From CAZJJK01 sp964546285 (lineage in GTDB: Bacteria; Spirochaetota; Spirochaetia; Treponematales; Breznakiellaceae), in NCBI GenBank assembly GCA_964546285.1, contig CAZJJK010000013.1, positions 1 through 42,550 of the forward strand: a stretch of DNA of 42,550 bases, read 5' to 3'. Below, piece by piece: positions 17,994 to 26,903 of this stretch. The position numbers were made by a program, and so were the translations under genes. The notes beneath the pieces were generated by a model. The model made no database searches. It was not told where the DNA came from and saw only the letters and a list, made by a program, of their open reading frames with translations. Numbering within the stretch: position 1 is the stretch's first letter; the number at the start of each line of letters is the position of its first letter.

Positions 17994-18337
17994 TCGCCCG
18001 CGCTCTTACCCTCTGCCTTTTCTTGATCGGTTTATTCGGTCTAATTCGATGCCGCAATATGATCAAGAAAGTGTTTTCCTTAGCTATCATGAACTCGGCG
18101 CTTGTCATTTTATTTATGCTGGAAGGGGCTCGGATAGGCGATGCCGCGCCGCTGCTGGAAGCCGGGGGGGCCGCCTCAGCCAACTATGTCGATCCCATTC
18201 CTCAGGCTTTAATGTTGACCGCTATCGTTGTCGGTGTTTGCGTTACCGCTTTAGCCCTTGCCTTATCGTACCGGCTGTATTTGGAGCATGGCACTTTGGA
18301 TTTGGACGAGCTTAGACAACGGGTTGAACATGAGTGA
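17990..18337 (+). CDS. mnhC: Cation/proton antiporter subunit C (MnhC, NuoK-like, MbhG-type)
   Basis: The protein (115 aa) has three membrane segments, as in NuoK. It shows FGLIRCRNMIKKVFSLAIMNSALVILFM and the subunit C signature DPIPQALMLTAIVVGVCVTALALAL. It overlaps the B gene by 4 bases and the D gene by 8. Together with B, D and the small subunits it would form the ion-translocating part of the antiporter. Confidence 0.92.
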   Translation: MIARALTLCLFLIGLFGLIRCRNMIKKVFSLAIMNSALVILFMLEGARIGDAAPLLEAGGAASANYVDPIPQALMLTAIVVGVCVTALALALSYRLYLEHGTLDLDELRQRVEHE

Positions 18338-18773
18338 CGCTGATTTAGCCCTGTTACCGATTCTTCTGCCCTTAGCGGGAGCGTCGGCGGCTTTTATCGC
18401 TAAAGCCTTGCCCGCCGGACGGGCGGCCCGTTTTCTGGAGAGCGCGGGCGCTTTTATCGGTCTTGTCCTGCCTTGGGCGGCACTGATAAGGCTCTATCCT
18501 TTGGTGGCCGATGGCGGCGTGGACGCGGTACTTGGTTCTTGGCGTATAGAAATCGGGATAGCTCTGCGTTTTGACGGTTTGGCTTGGTTGGTGGATGTCT
18601 TGGGCTATATTGGGGCTGGCGCGGCTTATCTGTATTCGCGGGGAGCCGGGCCGCGCGGTCCGCTCTTCACGACCTTCTTTTTAATCCAAACCGCCGCCTT
18701 GGCGGCCGCCGCGGCCACCGCCGACCTATTCAATCTTTTTGTCTGTCTTGAGGTGCTTGGCTTAGCCTCCTAG
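18330..18773 (+). CDS. mnhD: N-terminal part of antiporter subunit D (MnhD/MbhH), ended by in-frame TAG
   Basis: The first 147 residues are the normal start of a NuoL/M/N-type subunit D: several membrane helices ending in ADLFNLFVCLEVLGLAS. At codon 148 (18771-18773) there is a TAG, after which the same frame goes on at once with typical MnhD sequence. In relatives an aromatic residue, often Tyr, is usual at about this place, and TAG is one base from TAC or TAT. TAG is used as a normal stop by several genes in this window, so general reassignment is unlikely. This is either a recent nonsense mutation or a consensus error. Confidence 0.8.
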   Translation: MSDADLALLPILLPLAGASAAFIAKALPAGRAARFLESAGAFIGLVLPWAALIRLYPLVADGGVDAVLGSWRIEIGIALRFDGLAWLVDVLGYIGAGAAYLYSRGAGPRGPLFTTFFLIQTAALAAAAATADLFNLFVCLEVLGLAS

Positions 18774-18776
18774 GTC

Positions 18777-20084
18777 TTGGTGGCTAGTTCTGAAAAAAGC
18801 GGCGCTTTCCTGGCCGCGTTCAGTTATTTGGCCGTTAGTTCCGCGGCTATGGTTTTTTTTCTGTTTGGCGTATTCGGTTTTTACCGCTTAACCGGCAGTT
18901 TGTCGTATACCGGCATCGCGGCCGGCCTGGCTCGGCTGCCTGATTCGGGCGGGCTAAGCGCGTCCCTAGCCACCGCTTGCTTGGGCGCGGCTGTCGCTAT
19001 TCGGGTAGCGGTGATGCCGGTCTATGGCTGGCTGCCCGACGCCCATGCCCTGGCTCCTCACGCTGTATCCGCGGTGCTATCTGGGGTTTTGATTAAAACG
19101 CCGCTTTTCGCTTTAGGGCGGCTTTTGGTTTTTTTACCCAAGGGAACGATCGCTATGGAGCTCTTAGGGGCGGCTGGCGCTATTACGGCTCTAGCGGCGG
19201 TAATTGTGGCCTTATCCCAGAAAGACGCTAAGCGGCTTTTAGCTTACCATTCCATAAGCCAAATCGGTTACGTGGTCGCCGCCTGGGGGGTGGGCACGGT
19301 GGCCGGCTTAACGGCGGCTTTCCTTCACGCCCTGTTCCATGCCCTATTTAAGGGGGGCCTTTTCCTCAGTGTTGGCACCGCGATGGACGCCGCTGGAGAG
19401 CGCGATGTCTATAAGCTAAGAGGCGCCGCCGCCTTTCTCCGTTCGGCCGGGGATCGCGCGGGCGTGACGCTGGCCGTTTTCATTTTTGGAGCCCTATCCA
19501 TCGCGGCCCTTCCTCCCTTTAATGGCTTCGCCAGCAAGAACGCTATTTCCGCTCTGTTTGATTACGATTGGCGCTATTGGGTTTTGTTTATCGCGGGTAT
19601 AGGTACGGTCGCTTCCTTTTTAAAGCTGTCACGCGTTTTTATGCCGGAGCCGCGCCAAAAAAAGGAGCCTGTCCAGTTTGACCCTAAAACTCCCCCGGTT
19701 TTCCCCAGCCCTTCCATCGGCCTTGGTAAAGCGTTTCGTGTTGACTTAATGATGAAGCTCGCCATGCTCGTTTTAGCCTCGCTCTGTCTTATAAGCGGTC
19801 TTGGCTGGTCTTTTATCTATAAACAAGCCGTTTTTCTTATAAGCGCTTCAGAACTGCCTTTATTAGGCGACGCCGCCGTGACCGCGACGCCGAGTATCTA
19901 TAACACGGCTTCCCTGCTTAAGGCCGCTATCACTTTAGGCTCAGGTATTTTAGTATACGCCGCGTTATCGACGAAAATGGGTAAGCGCTTCGCGTCCTTG
20001 ATCCGGTCCAGACCGAGAAGTTTTGCCGGTTTGGTGGCGGCCTTCTGTTTGGGCTTAGGCCTATTGGCCCTTCGTTTAATTTAA
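18777..20084 (+). CDS. mnhD: C-terminal part of antiporter subunit D (MnhD/MbhH) after the TAG
   Basis: This frame continues the 18330 gene without shift and holds the rest of subunit D: LPDAHALAPHAVSAVLSGVLIKTPLFALGR, the KDAKRLLAYHSISQIGYV block with conserved lysines and His of the proton path, FHALFHALFKGGLFLSVG and LPPFNGFASK. With the first part the protein would be about 584 aa. A TTG at 18777 and a GTG at 18780 could be starts, but no ribosome site is seen, and a protein lacking the first helices is unlikely to work. The stop overlaps the convergent dinB stop by 4 bases, so there is no room for a terminator. Confidence 0.8.
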   Translation: MVASSEKSGAFLAAFSYLAVSSAAMVFFLFGVFGFYRLTGSLSYTGIAAGLARLPDSGGLSASLATACLGAAVAIRVAVMPVYGWLPDAHALAPHAVSAVLSGVLIKTPLFALGRLLVFLPKGTIAMELLGAAGAITALAAVIVALSQKDAKRLLAYHSISQIGYVVAAWGVGTVAGLTAAFLHALFHALFKGGLFLSVGTAMDAAGERDVYKLRGAAAFLRSAGDRAGVTLAVFIFGALSIAALPPFNGFASKNAISALFDYDWRYWVLFIAGIGTVASFLKLSRVFMPEPRQKKEPVQFDPKTPPVFPSPSIGLGKAFRVDLMMKLAMLVLASLCLISGLGWSFIYKQAVFLISASELPLLGDAAVTATPSIYNTASLLKAAITLGSGILVYAALSTKMGKRFASLIRSRPRSFAGLVAAFCLGLGLLALRLI

Positions 20085-21262
20085 TCGCCGCTAGGCGGCT
20101 CAGGCTTAACCAACCGCGCTTTTGTGATGATAGCGCCGCGCTTTTTTCTTAAATCCAGGATGGCTTTTTCAACCCTTTCGCGTTTATCGTCGGCCTTGGC
20201 GAAAAGTTCTCCCTGGCTTTCAGTGGAAGCGTTCACGGTATTAACCAGAGCCAGCCCGATAAGTCTTATGGCGCGGCCTGGTTCCCGCTTTCGGCGCAGG
20301 AGCCTTCGGGCGCTCGCGTATATGTCCTCTATCGATTCAAATTCGCTCCCGCCGCTTTCTCGGATGCTAACGGTTTGGAAATCGTCATAACGCAGCTTAA
20401 GCTGTACCGTTTTGCTGTGCGCTCCCTCAGCCATAAGCCTGAAGCGCAGCTCTTCCGCCAATTCCAGTAGGGTGTTTTCTAAAATTTCTTCTGATTTTAC
20501 ATCGTGCTCGTAGGTTCTTTCCCCGCTAATAGAATGGCTTTTAGGGCTATCGCTGAAAATGCCCGGGTCTTGGCCTCGGACTATGCTATAAAGGAAGGAG
20601 CTGACGGCTTCGCCGAAAAGGGAGCGTAAGCCGTTCAGCGAGACGGCGCGAAGCCCTGGGACATCGGTAAAACCCAAAGAGCGTAGGCGCTCGGCGGTTT
20701 TTTCGCCGACGCCCCACAGCTTGTAAAGCGGGATCGAGTCCAGGAAGGCTTCTTCCTCACCCTTAGGTATATAGAGCAAGCCATCCGGTTTCGATTTAGC
20801 GGAGGCCAGCTTGGCGATATAGCGATTCGCGCCGATGCCGATGGAGAGCGCTAAGCCGGTTTTTTCACGAACCAGCTGTTTGAGTGCCGCGCCAGCTTTT
20901 AGCGGCGGACCGTAGACTAAAGCCGTGCCGCTCATATCCAAAAAGGCTTCATCGATCGATATTTGACGCACAGCTGGGGCGAAGGAGCGAAATAGGGCCA
21001 TAAGCTCCAGGGAAGCTTCATTGTAGCGTTTCATCCGCACCGGTAAAAAATGCGCGTTTGGGCAAAGTTTATACGCGGTAGAAATAGGCATGGCTGAATG
21101 TATTCCGAAAGATCGAGCTTCATAGGAACAGGCCGATACTACTCCGCGCCGACCAGGGAGGGCGCCCACAACCAGCGGCTGGCCTTTTAGTGAAGGCTTA
21201 TCCAGTTGTTCCACGGAAGCGTAGAAAGCGTCCAGGTCCGCGTGGAAGATAATGGGAGTCAT
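20081..21262 (-). CDS. dinB: DNA polymerase IV (Y-family, DinB)
   Basis: The protein (393 aa) is an error-prone translesion polymerase. The catalytic acidic residues are present: HADLDAFYASVE (Asp9 as metal ligand) and SIDEAFLD (Asp104, Glu105). ACSYEARSFGIHSAMP and the helix-hairpin-helix-like LWGVGEKTAERLRSLGF follow, then the little-finger domain. It has no C-terminal beta-clamp motif that I can recognise with certainty. The ATG overlaps the stop of the upstream membrane-protein gene by 4 bases, so the two are probably co-transcribed. Confidence 0.93.
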   Translation of the reverse strand: MTPIIFHADLDAFYASVEQLDKPSLKGQPLVVGALPGRRGVVSACSYEARSFGIHSAMPISTAYKLCPNAHFLPVRMKRYNEASLELMALFRSFAPAVRQISIDEAFLDMSGTALVYGPPLKAGAALKQLVREKTGLALSIGIGANRYIAKLASAKSKPDGLLYIPKGEEEAFLDSIPLYKLWGVGEKTAERLRSLGFTDVPGLRAVSLNGLRSLFGEAVSSFLYSIVRGQDPGIFSDSPKSHSISGERTYEHDVKSEEILENTLLELAEELRFRLMAEGAHSKTVQLKLRYDDFQTVSIRESGGSEFESIEDIYASARRLLRRKREPGRAIRLIGLALVNTVNASTESQGELFAKADDKRERVEKAILDLRKKRGAIITKARLVKPEPPSGD

Positions 21263-23385
21263 CGCGCGCGTCCAAAGGCGCTCTTGCTCGTAACCGATAG
21301 AAGGTATTCCCCCTCAGTCTTAACTCTGGGCCAGGGCGCGTCCAGATAGAGGGCTTCGGCGCTCAGCGACCCGGTTACATTCGCGGGAAGGATCAACTCC
21401 AACGTCAGCGGCAGCGGCGGCCGTTCGCCTAGGCTTAAGCTGGCCGAACGACGGTCAGCGTTGTAATGGTAGGGTACCGGCGAATCGTAAATAGCTGTCG
21501 GGCTATCAAAAAGAAGGGTAAGTGCAAAACGTTCGGGGCGTCCGGCCGCGTCCAATCGAATACGCAGGGCTTGCCTGTCCAGAAAAATAGTTTCATCCAG
21601 CTCTATCGTAAAAACGCTTTCCCCATTTAGTTTCGCGGCGGCGGTTTCGGCGTTGAGCCTTTCATACACGCGTTTTTCAGGAGCTGGCTCTTTATAGTTT
21701 CGGAGTATTACCGCGCTCAGAGCGATGACCGCCGCCGCCCAGACTAGCCTGGCATACCATGTTTCAGCGGATCGGCCACGGCGGCCGCGCGATAGGCTTA
21801 AGATACGCCTGAACAATAAAAAATACGGCAGGGCGACAAAGGCCACCGCCGCGGCTATACCCCAAGAACGAGAAAGGAGCAGAGCGACTAGGGTGGAGTT
21901 GCCGGAAACGCTCGCTGAAAGGGCCGCGGCCATTAGCTGAATAGGCGAAGCGAAGGCGAATAGGTGGGTTACAAAACGCAGTCTGGTGGCGGCGGCCGCC
22001 AGCGCGAATAAGCTGGCCCATAAAAAGGCCGGAACAAAGCTAAGGTCTATCGCGGCGGCCGCTATCATCCCAGTGGATAATAAAAGAACGGCCGAAGCGC
22101 CGTAAAAATGGGCCCGCCTGGGAAAGGGTTTCCGGAAAAGCAGAGGCGAAAAAAGTATATACGCTGTCCCTGCCAAGGCGAGACGAAGCGCGGCGAGGGC
22201 GCCGGAGTCGCTGGAGAGCTTTTCCCCGCTTAGCGAAAGAAGCCACTCCAGTAAATGTCCCGCCGCTATAAAACAGAGCATCAACAATAAAAAGTATATC
22301 GGGAGGGCCCAAGACCGTCTGATAAAGGACAACAAACGCGCTTTCATGGTTCGCCTGTGAATAAGCGAATAAACCAACAAGGCGCTGACGCTAAACCCGA
22401 CGGATAGAATAAAGAGAAAGACTATAAGGCCCTCTGATAGGCTCAAAACACCGAAGCCAAGGGGGATATTGGCGTAAATTCTTCCCCACTCGTTATCCGC
22501 CGTCGGTAGTAAGTTCGCGAAAAGGCTAAGGGCTTCGGCAAAGTCCTCAGGCTTTGGCTTTTCCGGCGGACTTGGCCGGCGGTCGCTCTGGAAAAGCAAA
22601 GCCTGGTAATCGTTTTGATTGAGAAAAGCCAGCGCGCTGTGATCAAGCGCTAAACCTAGTCTGTATAATTCCAGATAGTCTGTCACTGAGCGGATCTGTA
22701 GCCCGCGTTGAGCAAAGGCCTTTTCGGCGGTGGCGGCGAGCTCGCGGGGCACGAGTTGCCCTCCGGAACCCATAAGCAAGGCGGGCGTCGCGCCGTTATC
22801 GGGCAGGTCTAGGTACAGCACCGCGGCCCGTTCCTCGGCGTCAACTAGGGATAAAACATCGCGCAGGCCGATTAAGCCCCCCTCTTCCTTTTTAGCCGCC
22901 GCGCCTTCCTCGCCGCTTTCCCTGTCAGCCTCGCGTAGGCGAGCGGCTTCGTCAGCCAGAAAAGCCACCAGTGTCCGTACCGGAGCGCCATCTCGTACTA
23001 GTATTTCCGCTAGGGCGGCGGCGGCCAGAACGCCGTAATCAAGCGGCGCGTCGGCTTGCCTCGGCGCCATGGAGAGAGGCGCCGCCACTATCAGCAAAGC
23101 TTCATCGCCGAGCTTTGACTCTTGCGACGGACGGGCGGCGATATCGACCAGCAGGGACCTGCCGAAACCGCCATAAGCGGCCGCGAGGCTTCTTTCCGTA
23201 TAGGGAACGCGAGCGGCGTCAAAACGGCGCTTTAAGGCGGCGCGGACTAAGCCTTCGCCAAGAATATCGGCCGCCTCGTTTCGTTCGGGTATGGTCCAAT
23301 TAGGCGACGCCCGCGCCAAAGGACTAGAACTGAGCATAGCCGCTGTAAAAATGACAAGAAAGAAGTTTTGCCGCGGCGCTTTCAT
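21259..23385 (-). CDS. Large membrane protein with a degenerate M28 peptidase-like N-terminal domain
   Basis: A signal-like hydrophobic N-terminus ends at about residue 27. Residues about 30-290 form an extracytoplasmic domain whose layout (VDIAARPS, ALLIVAAPLS, DYGVLAAAALAEILVRDG, TLVAFLADEA) resembles the M28 aminopeptidase fold, but the metal-binding His and Glu set is not evident, so activity is doubtful. About nine membrane helices fill 310-560, followed by a roughly 140-residue beta-rich soluble C-terminus. I do not recognise a named family. It overlaps dinB by 4 bases, but a shared function is not evident. Confidence 0.7.
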   Translation of the reverse strand: MKAPRQNFFLVIFTAAMLSSSPLARASPNWTIPERNEAADILGEGLVRAALKRRFDAARVPYTERSLAAAYGGFGRSLLVDIAARPSQESKLGDEALLIVAAPLSMAPRQADAPLDYGVLAAAALAEILVRDGAPVRTLVAFLADEAARLREADRESGEEGAAAKKEEGGLIGLRDVLSLVDAEERAAVLYLDLPDNGATPALLMGSGGQLVPRELAATAEKAFAQRGLQIRSVTDYLELYRLGLALDHSALAFLNQNDYQALLFQSDRRPSPPEKPKPEDFAEALSLFANLLPTADNEWGRIYANIPLGFGVLSLSEGLIVFLFILSVGFSVSALLVYSLIHRRTMKARLLSFIRRSWALPIYFLLLMLCFIAAGHLLEWLLSLSGEKLSSDSGALAALRLALAGTAYILFSPLLFRKPFPRRAHFYGASAVLLLSTGMIAAAAIDLSFVPAFLWASLFALAAAATRLRFVTHLFAFASPIQLMAAALSASVSGNSTLVALLLSRSWGIAAAVAFVALPYFLLFRRILSLSRGRRGRSAETWYARLVWAAAVIALSAVILRNYKEPAPEKRVYERLNAETAAAKLNGESVFTIELDETIFLDRQALRIRLDAAGRPERFALTLLFDSPTAIYDSPVPYHYNADRRSASLSLGERPPLPLTLELILPANVTGSLSAEALYLDAPWPRVKTEGEYLLSVTSKSAFGRAR

Positions 23386-23485
23386 TCCATCACCATGGCA
23401 TCGGCGCCGATATACGTCAAGCTGTTTCCCTCTCCACCGGCCGCGACAGAATTGGCGGCGGAAAATTCAGTGTGTTGCACGTGTT

Positions 23486-24079
23486 TTATAAGGTCAAATT
23501 CAATTTTTTCAGAAAAAAACAGTCGTAATCCGGATCGTAATCCATAATATGGATAGAGCAAAAGTCGGCTCGGAATAAATGCCGGCGATAAATAGGCAGA
23601 TCAAGAACGATACAGCAGAGCGAACGGATGAGGCCATCATGAGAGAAGGCGACAAGCGTCTCATCGTGTTTTACCGAGTCCAAAAAAGATCGGCCGCGCG
23701 ACTCGGAAGCCGCGCCGCTTTCGCCTTCTGGGAAATCGATAGGTCTATCGCGGCTGAGGAAGCTGGACCAAAAAGCCGGATATCGCTCGGCTATCTCCGT
23801 CTCAGTCAGCCGGTCAAATACGCCGATATCAAGTTCGTCCAAGCGCTTATCTACCTTGGGGCTTAGGCCCTTCGCCTTGGCTAGGGGGGCGGCCGTCTGA
23901 GCCGTTCGGATATAACGGCTAGTCAAGACGCGGTCTATATCGATATTGGAAAAGAAGCCGCAAAGCTTTTCCGCCTGATTCAAGCCCGCGTTGGAGAGGG
24001 GTTGATCGTTAAGCGCTAAGCCCCGCTCACGGTACTCGCCGTAGGCTTTTTCGGCATGGCGAATTAAATAGAGACTCAT
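23486..24079 (-). CDS. Histidine phosphatase family protein (phosphoglycerate-mutase-like)
   Basis: The 197-aa protein has the catalytic LIRHAEK motif (Arg7, His8) at the start, RYIRTAQTA near 57, an acidic ELDIGVFD region and the second histidine in FSHDGLIR near 148. This is a complete branch-1 histidine phosphatase, acting on a small phosphate ester or a phosphoprotein; the substrate cannot be told. GAGGAG lies 5 bases before ATG. Downstream, about 100 bases separate it from the membrane-protein gene on the same strand. Confidence 0.88.
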   Translation of the reverse strand: MSLYLIRHAEKAYGEYRERGLALNDQPLSNAGLNQAEKLCGFFSNIDIDRVLTSRYIRTAQTAAPLAKAKGLSPKVDKRLDELDIGVFDRLTETEIAERYPAFWSSFLSRDRPIDFPEGESGAASESRGRSFLDSVKHDETLVAFSHDGLIRSLCCIVLDLPIYRRHLFRADFCSIHIMDYDPDYDCFFLKKLNLTL

Positions 24080-24333
24080 CGAACTCCTCGCGTATAAGCG
24101 GCCTTAGTTATTTTACTCGGTGCGGGGCAAAAGGCCGTTCCTCCATCCTCCCTATGAGTATAGCATGGAAAGAAGCGAAAAAGCCGATAAAACGGGCAGG
24201 CTAAAATGAGCCGGGCGGCCATTCCAAAAGGCTCAAGCCTTTAAAACCGCCTTCCCTAAAAGCGGCTCACCGGTCTATCGTATTCGGTGGATGGGCGATA
24301 CAATGTGTCTAATAAATCAGCGGGGAGGAAGAA

Positions 24334-25134
24334 ATGATATTCGTTTTTGGGGGAATTTTAATCGCGGCGGGAGTCGTTCTCACGATCATCCGTTCCTCTC
24401 AAGCGTCAAAATTGAGCCAGATGAAGGAACTTGAAACCTCTCGCGCCGGCGATCTTGTTGCCCTAGCCGCTGACGTGGCTAGCGAGATTGGCGGCGGCGC
24501 CTTTACCCAGATCGCGGAGCTGAAAGGCCGGTCTTTTGTGGAAAGCCCATTGAAATCTGAGTTAGCGGGCACGGACTGTGTTTATTATCGGATGAGCGTT
24601 AATCGTGAATATGAGGAAACGTATTGGGAAAACGACGATAAGGGAAACCGAGTGCGCCGGACACGGCGAGGTTCGGATCTGGTGGCGCATAATGAGCGGA
24701 GCGTTCCCTTTTATATCGATGATGGGAGCGGTCGCGTTTTAGTTCGCCCCGAGGGCGCTAGCTTTGTGGCCGAAAAGGCTTTTTCGCGGTTTGAGCCAGG
24801 CGAGCCAGCCGGCGGACGTTTAGCTATGGGCGCCCTGTCTCTTGTCATAAGCGGGGCTATAGGGGGAAGAATGACCCTTGGGTATCGCTATGAAGAAGAC
24901 CTTATCCCTGTAGGGTGCGAGCTGTATGTATTAGGCGAAGCCGCTGACGAAGGCGGCGAGCTGGCTATGCGCAAACCGGCGGATAAAAAGCGCCGCTTTA
25001 TTATCAGCGTAAAAAGCGAGGAAGAACTGACCAAGCGGGCGAGGACAACGATAATCGTTCTAACGGTAATCGCGGCGGTCTGCGCTGTTGGCGGTATCGG
25101 CCTGCTTATCGCGGCCGCCCTTGGCGCGTTGTAG
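24334..25134 (+). CDS. GIDE-domain (MUL1-like) membrane protein
   Basis: The 266-aa protein has a membrane helix at residues 2-20 and another at about 239-262, with a soluble domain between. That domain has the features of the GIDE/BAM region of the mitochondrial ubiquitin ligase MUL1: a SPLKSELAGTDCVYYR opening, a charged loop, a VPFYIDDGSGRVLVRPEGA strand pair, a GYRYEEDLIPVGCELYVLGEA segment, and a C-terminal FIISVKSEEEL before the last helix. There is no RING domain, as expected in a bacterium. Function is unknown. GGGGAGGAAG lies just before the ATG, giving a strong start, and a TACAAT -10 candidate sits at 24299-24304. Confidence 0.75.
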   Translation: MIFVFGGILIAAGVVLTIIRSSQASKLSQMKELETSRAGDLVALAADVASEIGGGAFTQIAELKGRSFVESPLKSELAGTDCVYYRMSVNREYEETYWENDDKGNRVRRTRRGSDLVAHNERSVPFYIDDGSGRVLVRPEGASFVAEKAFSRFEPGEPAGGRLAMGALSLVISGAIGGRMTLGYRYEEDLIPVGCELYVLGEAADEGGELAMRKPADKKRRFIISVKSEEELTKRARTTIIVLTVIAAVCAVGGIGLLIAAALGAL

Positions 25135-25154
25135 CGTTTTTCTAGACGCGGCGG

Positions 25155-26557
25155 CTATGTTCTAGCGGCGGCCGCTGTCAGGCCGCCGGAAATGGGGCTA
25201 TCGTCCTTGACCGCCTTCCTGGCCGCCTGTCTGTCTATGTCTAATTTCTGAAGCAGGCTTTGGAATTGCCTCAAGCGGCGCTCCGTCTCTTCTATGCCCG
25301 CGACTGTTCTAATCCGATGAACATGTACGAATGACGGGTCGGAAACCAATTCCGGGGAGCGAGAGCGGAGGTCTTCCAGTAGAAAGCGTAGACTTTTAGA
25401 CAACGTGTCCACATGAATAAAGGTATCTTGGACAATTTGAGCGGCCTGATCGTTTAGCGCGCGGATAACGCGTTCCGCCTGGAGTCGGGTGCTCTTTTCA
25501 AGGATTCCGGATTCCAAGCCGGTAAAGGAATCTGAACGATGGGCCGCTTCCGCCCTTTCCTCCAATAAGGCTAGGGAATCGGCTATAAAACCCAGAGCGT
25601 CCGCCGCGTCGGAGAGGGCTGTTCTAAAAGACAGATCGCGATAATCTATGTCGATTACCGCCAAGCTGATAGCCTGTCGTAGAGTTGGATGGTATAAGGC
25701 GGCGAGAAAGCTTTTTATAAGAGTCAAGGCCTCAATTCGGTCAAGCGGGGGTAAAGCGGCCTTAGTCAGCGCTATTTGGAATGAGGATGAATAACCGATG
25801 GTCGATGTCATCTGTATATCGCCGAAAATCGCGGATTTTAGCTTTTCCAATCGTTCCCGTGCTGTCTGCTCCGCGAAAGACCGACGCTTTAGCTCAAAAT
25901 CAGCCTTCAGCGCGTCTATTATCGGTGTGAGAAAGTCCTCATCTACCGTGAAAGTCTTCAGCTCAAAGAGAGCCTCGCCGCGAACGGCGCGAACGACCCG
26001 CCCTAAGGCCTTGTCGTCGAATAAGGCTTCTAATTGTTTTTTTATTAAAGAGATATCAGCTTCGGACTCTTTGGCGGCATAATTAGGGCACGCGTACTCA
26101 CGCAAAAGCCCATAAAAAGCCTTCGNNNNNNNNNNNNNNNNNNNNNNNNNNNNNNNNNNNNNNNNNNNNNNNNNNNNNNNNNNNNNNNNNNNNNNNNNNN
26201 NNNNNNNNNNNNNNNNNNNNNNNNNCGGATAGAATCAAAGTTGAAATCCTTTAAACTCAGACGTTGCGCCGCTAAAAGGCGGTCAACGACGCGCGCTAGG
26301 ATGGGTCTTGCCGCCTCTGGCGCTAGATCGATGCTTAGCTTATACACGGCCATGATCCTCGCGCAGGCGCCGCGCAGTTCCTCAACGGCTTCCAGAAATT
26401 CGGGACTTAGCCGATTAGTCCAAGGGTGGTACCAATCGGGGCCTCGGCGGTCGATGGAACGGAATAAACGGGATAAGGCTCGTTTGCTGGCGCGGGACGG
26501 ATCGCCGGGAAACGCGAAAACGGCTAATAGTCGTTTTATTAGGTCGATGCCAATCAT
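25155..26557 (-). CDS. Hypothetical mostly helical protein, interrupted by an N gap
   Basis: The N-terminal part (26557 down to the gap) gives about 110 residues with the sequence RRGPDWYHPWTNRLSPEFLE. Past the gap the frame ending at 25155 is open right to the gap edge (KAFYGLLREYACPNYAAKESE), so both parts most likely belong to one gene of about 460 aa. The product is rich in helices with long Leu/Ala/Arg/Glu stretches and has no membrane segment. It resembles the DUF5312-type proteins of treponemes as I remember them, but I cannot confirm this. The reading through the gap in the other frame, which stops at 26045, is an accident of the N count. Confidence 0.65.
26126..26225. other. Assembly gap (100 N)
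   Basis: A 100-N run lies inside the hypothetical gene on the minus strand. Unlike the first gap, its two flanks share no visible repeat, so real sequence of unknown length may be missing. Confidence 0.95.
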
Positions 26558-26609
26558 AGCGCTTGCCTTAGCGCGGCGTTTTGGGTCGCGGCGTTTAGCC
26601 TGAAAGCGT

Positions 26610-26843
26610 TTAGCGCCGCTTTAATGTGAAGAAAACGCCGATCGCCAACACCGCCAGCCCGCCAAGCAAGAGGACCCAGGTAGCGGTGTCAAAATTAAAC
26701 GCGCCCTTGCCTGTCAGTTTGGATAAAGCCGAGCTGACCTGATTGCCTAATAGATAGGTCCTTTGGACGCCGCCGCCTATCATACCGCCGCCAATGGTCG
26801 TGCCGACCATGCCGAGTAAACGGTTTCCGGGGTTTGTATTCAT
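26610..26843 (-). CDS. Small single-helix membrane protein
   Basis: The 77-aa product has a Gly-rich N-terminal half (GTTIGGGMIGGGVQ) and one C-terminal membrane helix (TWVLLLGGLAVLAIGVFF) ending in KRR, suggesting a cytoplasmic C-terminus. I do not recognise it. There is no ribosome-binding site; instead TATACT lies 7 bases before ATG, as in the next gene upstream, so the mRNA may be leaderless. The paired promoter supports it being a real gene. Confidence 0.6.
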   Translation of the reverse strand: MNTNPGNRLLGMVGTTIGGGMIGGGVQRTYLLGNQVSSALSKLTGKGAFNFDTATWVLLLGGLAVLAIGVFFTLKRR

Positions 26844-26850
26844 ACTTTTT

Positions 26851-26859
26851 AGTATAGCA
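26851..26859 (-). promoter_or_regulatory. Extended -10 promoter for a leaderless transcript
   Basis: On the minus strand TGC-TATACT ends exactly 7 bases before the ATG at 26843, so the expected start of transcription is the A of ATG or very near it. The -35 region is poor, which the TGN extension would make up for. No Shine-Dalgarno sequence fits between. Confidence 0.5.
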
Positions 26860-26903
26860 CGAGAACGGCCCGGAGTAAGCGGTTCTCCCTTATTTGCTTC
26901 TTT

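Noticed and set aside
18771..18773. TAG read as an amino acid (amber recoding or pyrrolysine)
   Set aside because: TAG ends several other genes here (for example at 922-924 and the E1 and E2 genes), no suppressor tRNA is visible, and MnhD is not a known pyrrolysine protein.
26045..26557. A short gene ending at 26045, read straight through the N gap
   Set aside because: Its frame after the gap depends on the arbitrary 100-N length. The other frame is open to the gap edge and continues for more than 300 codons.
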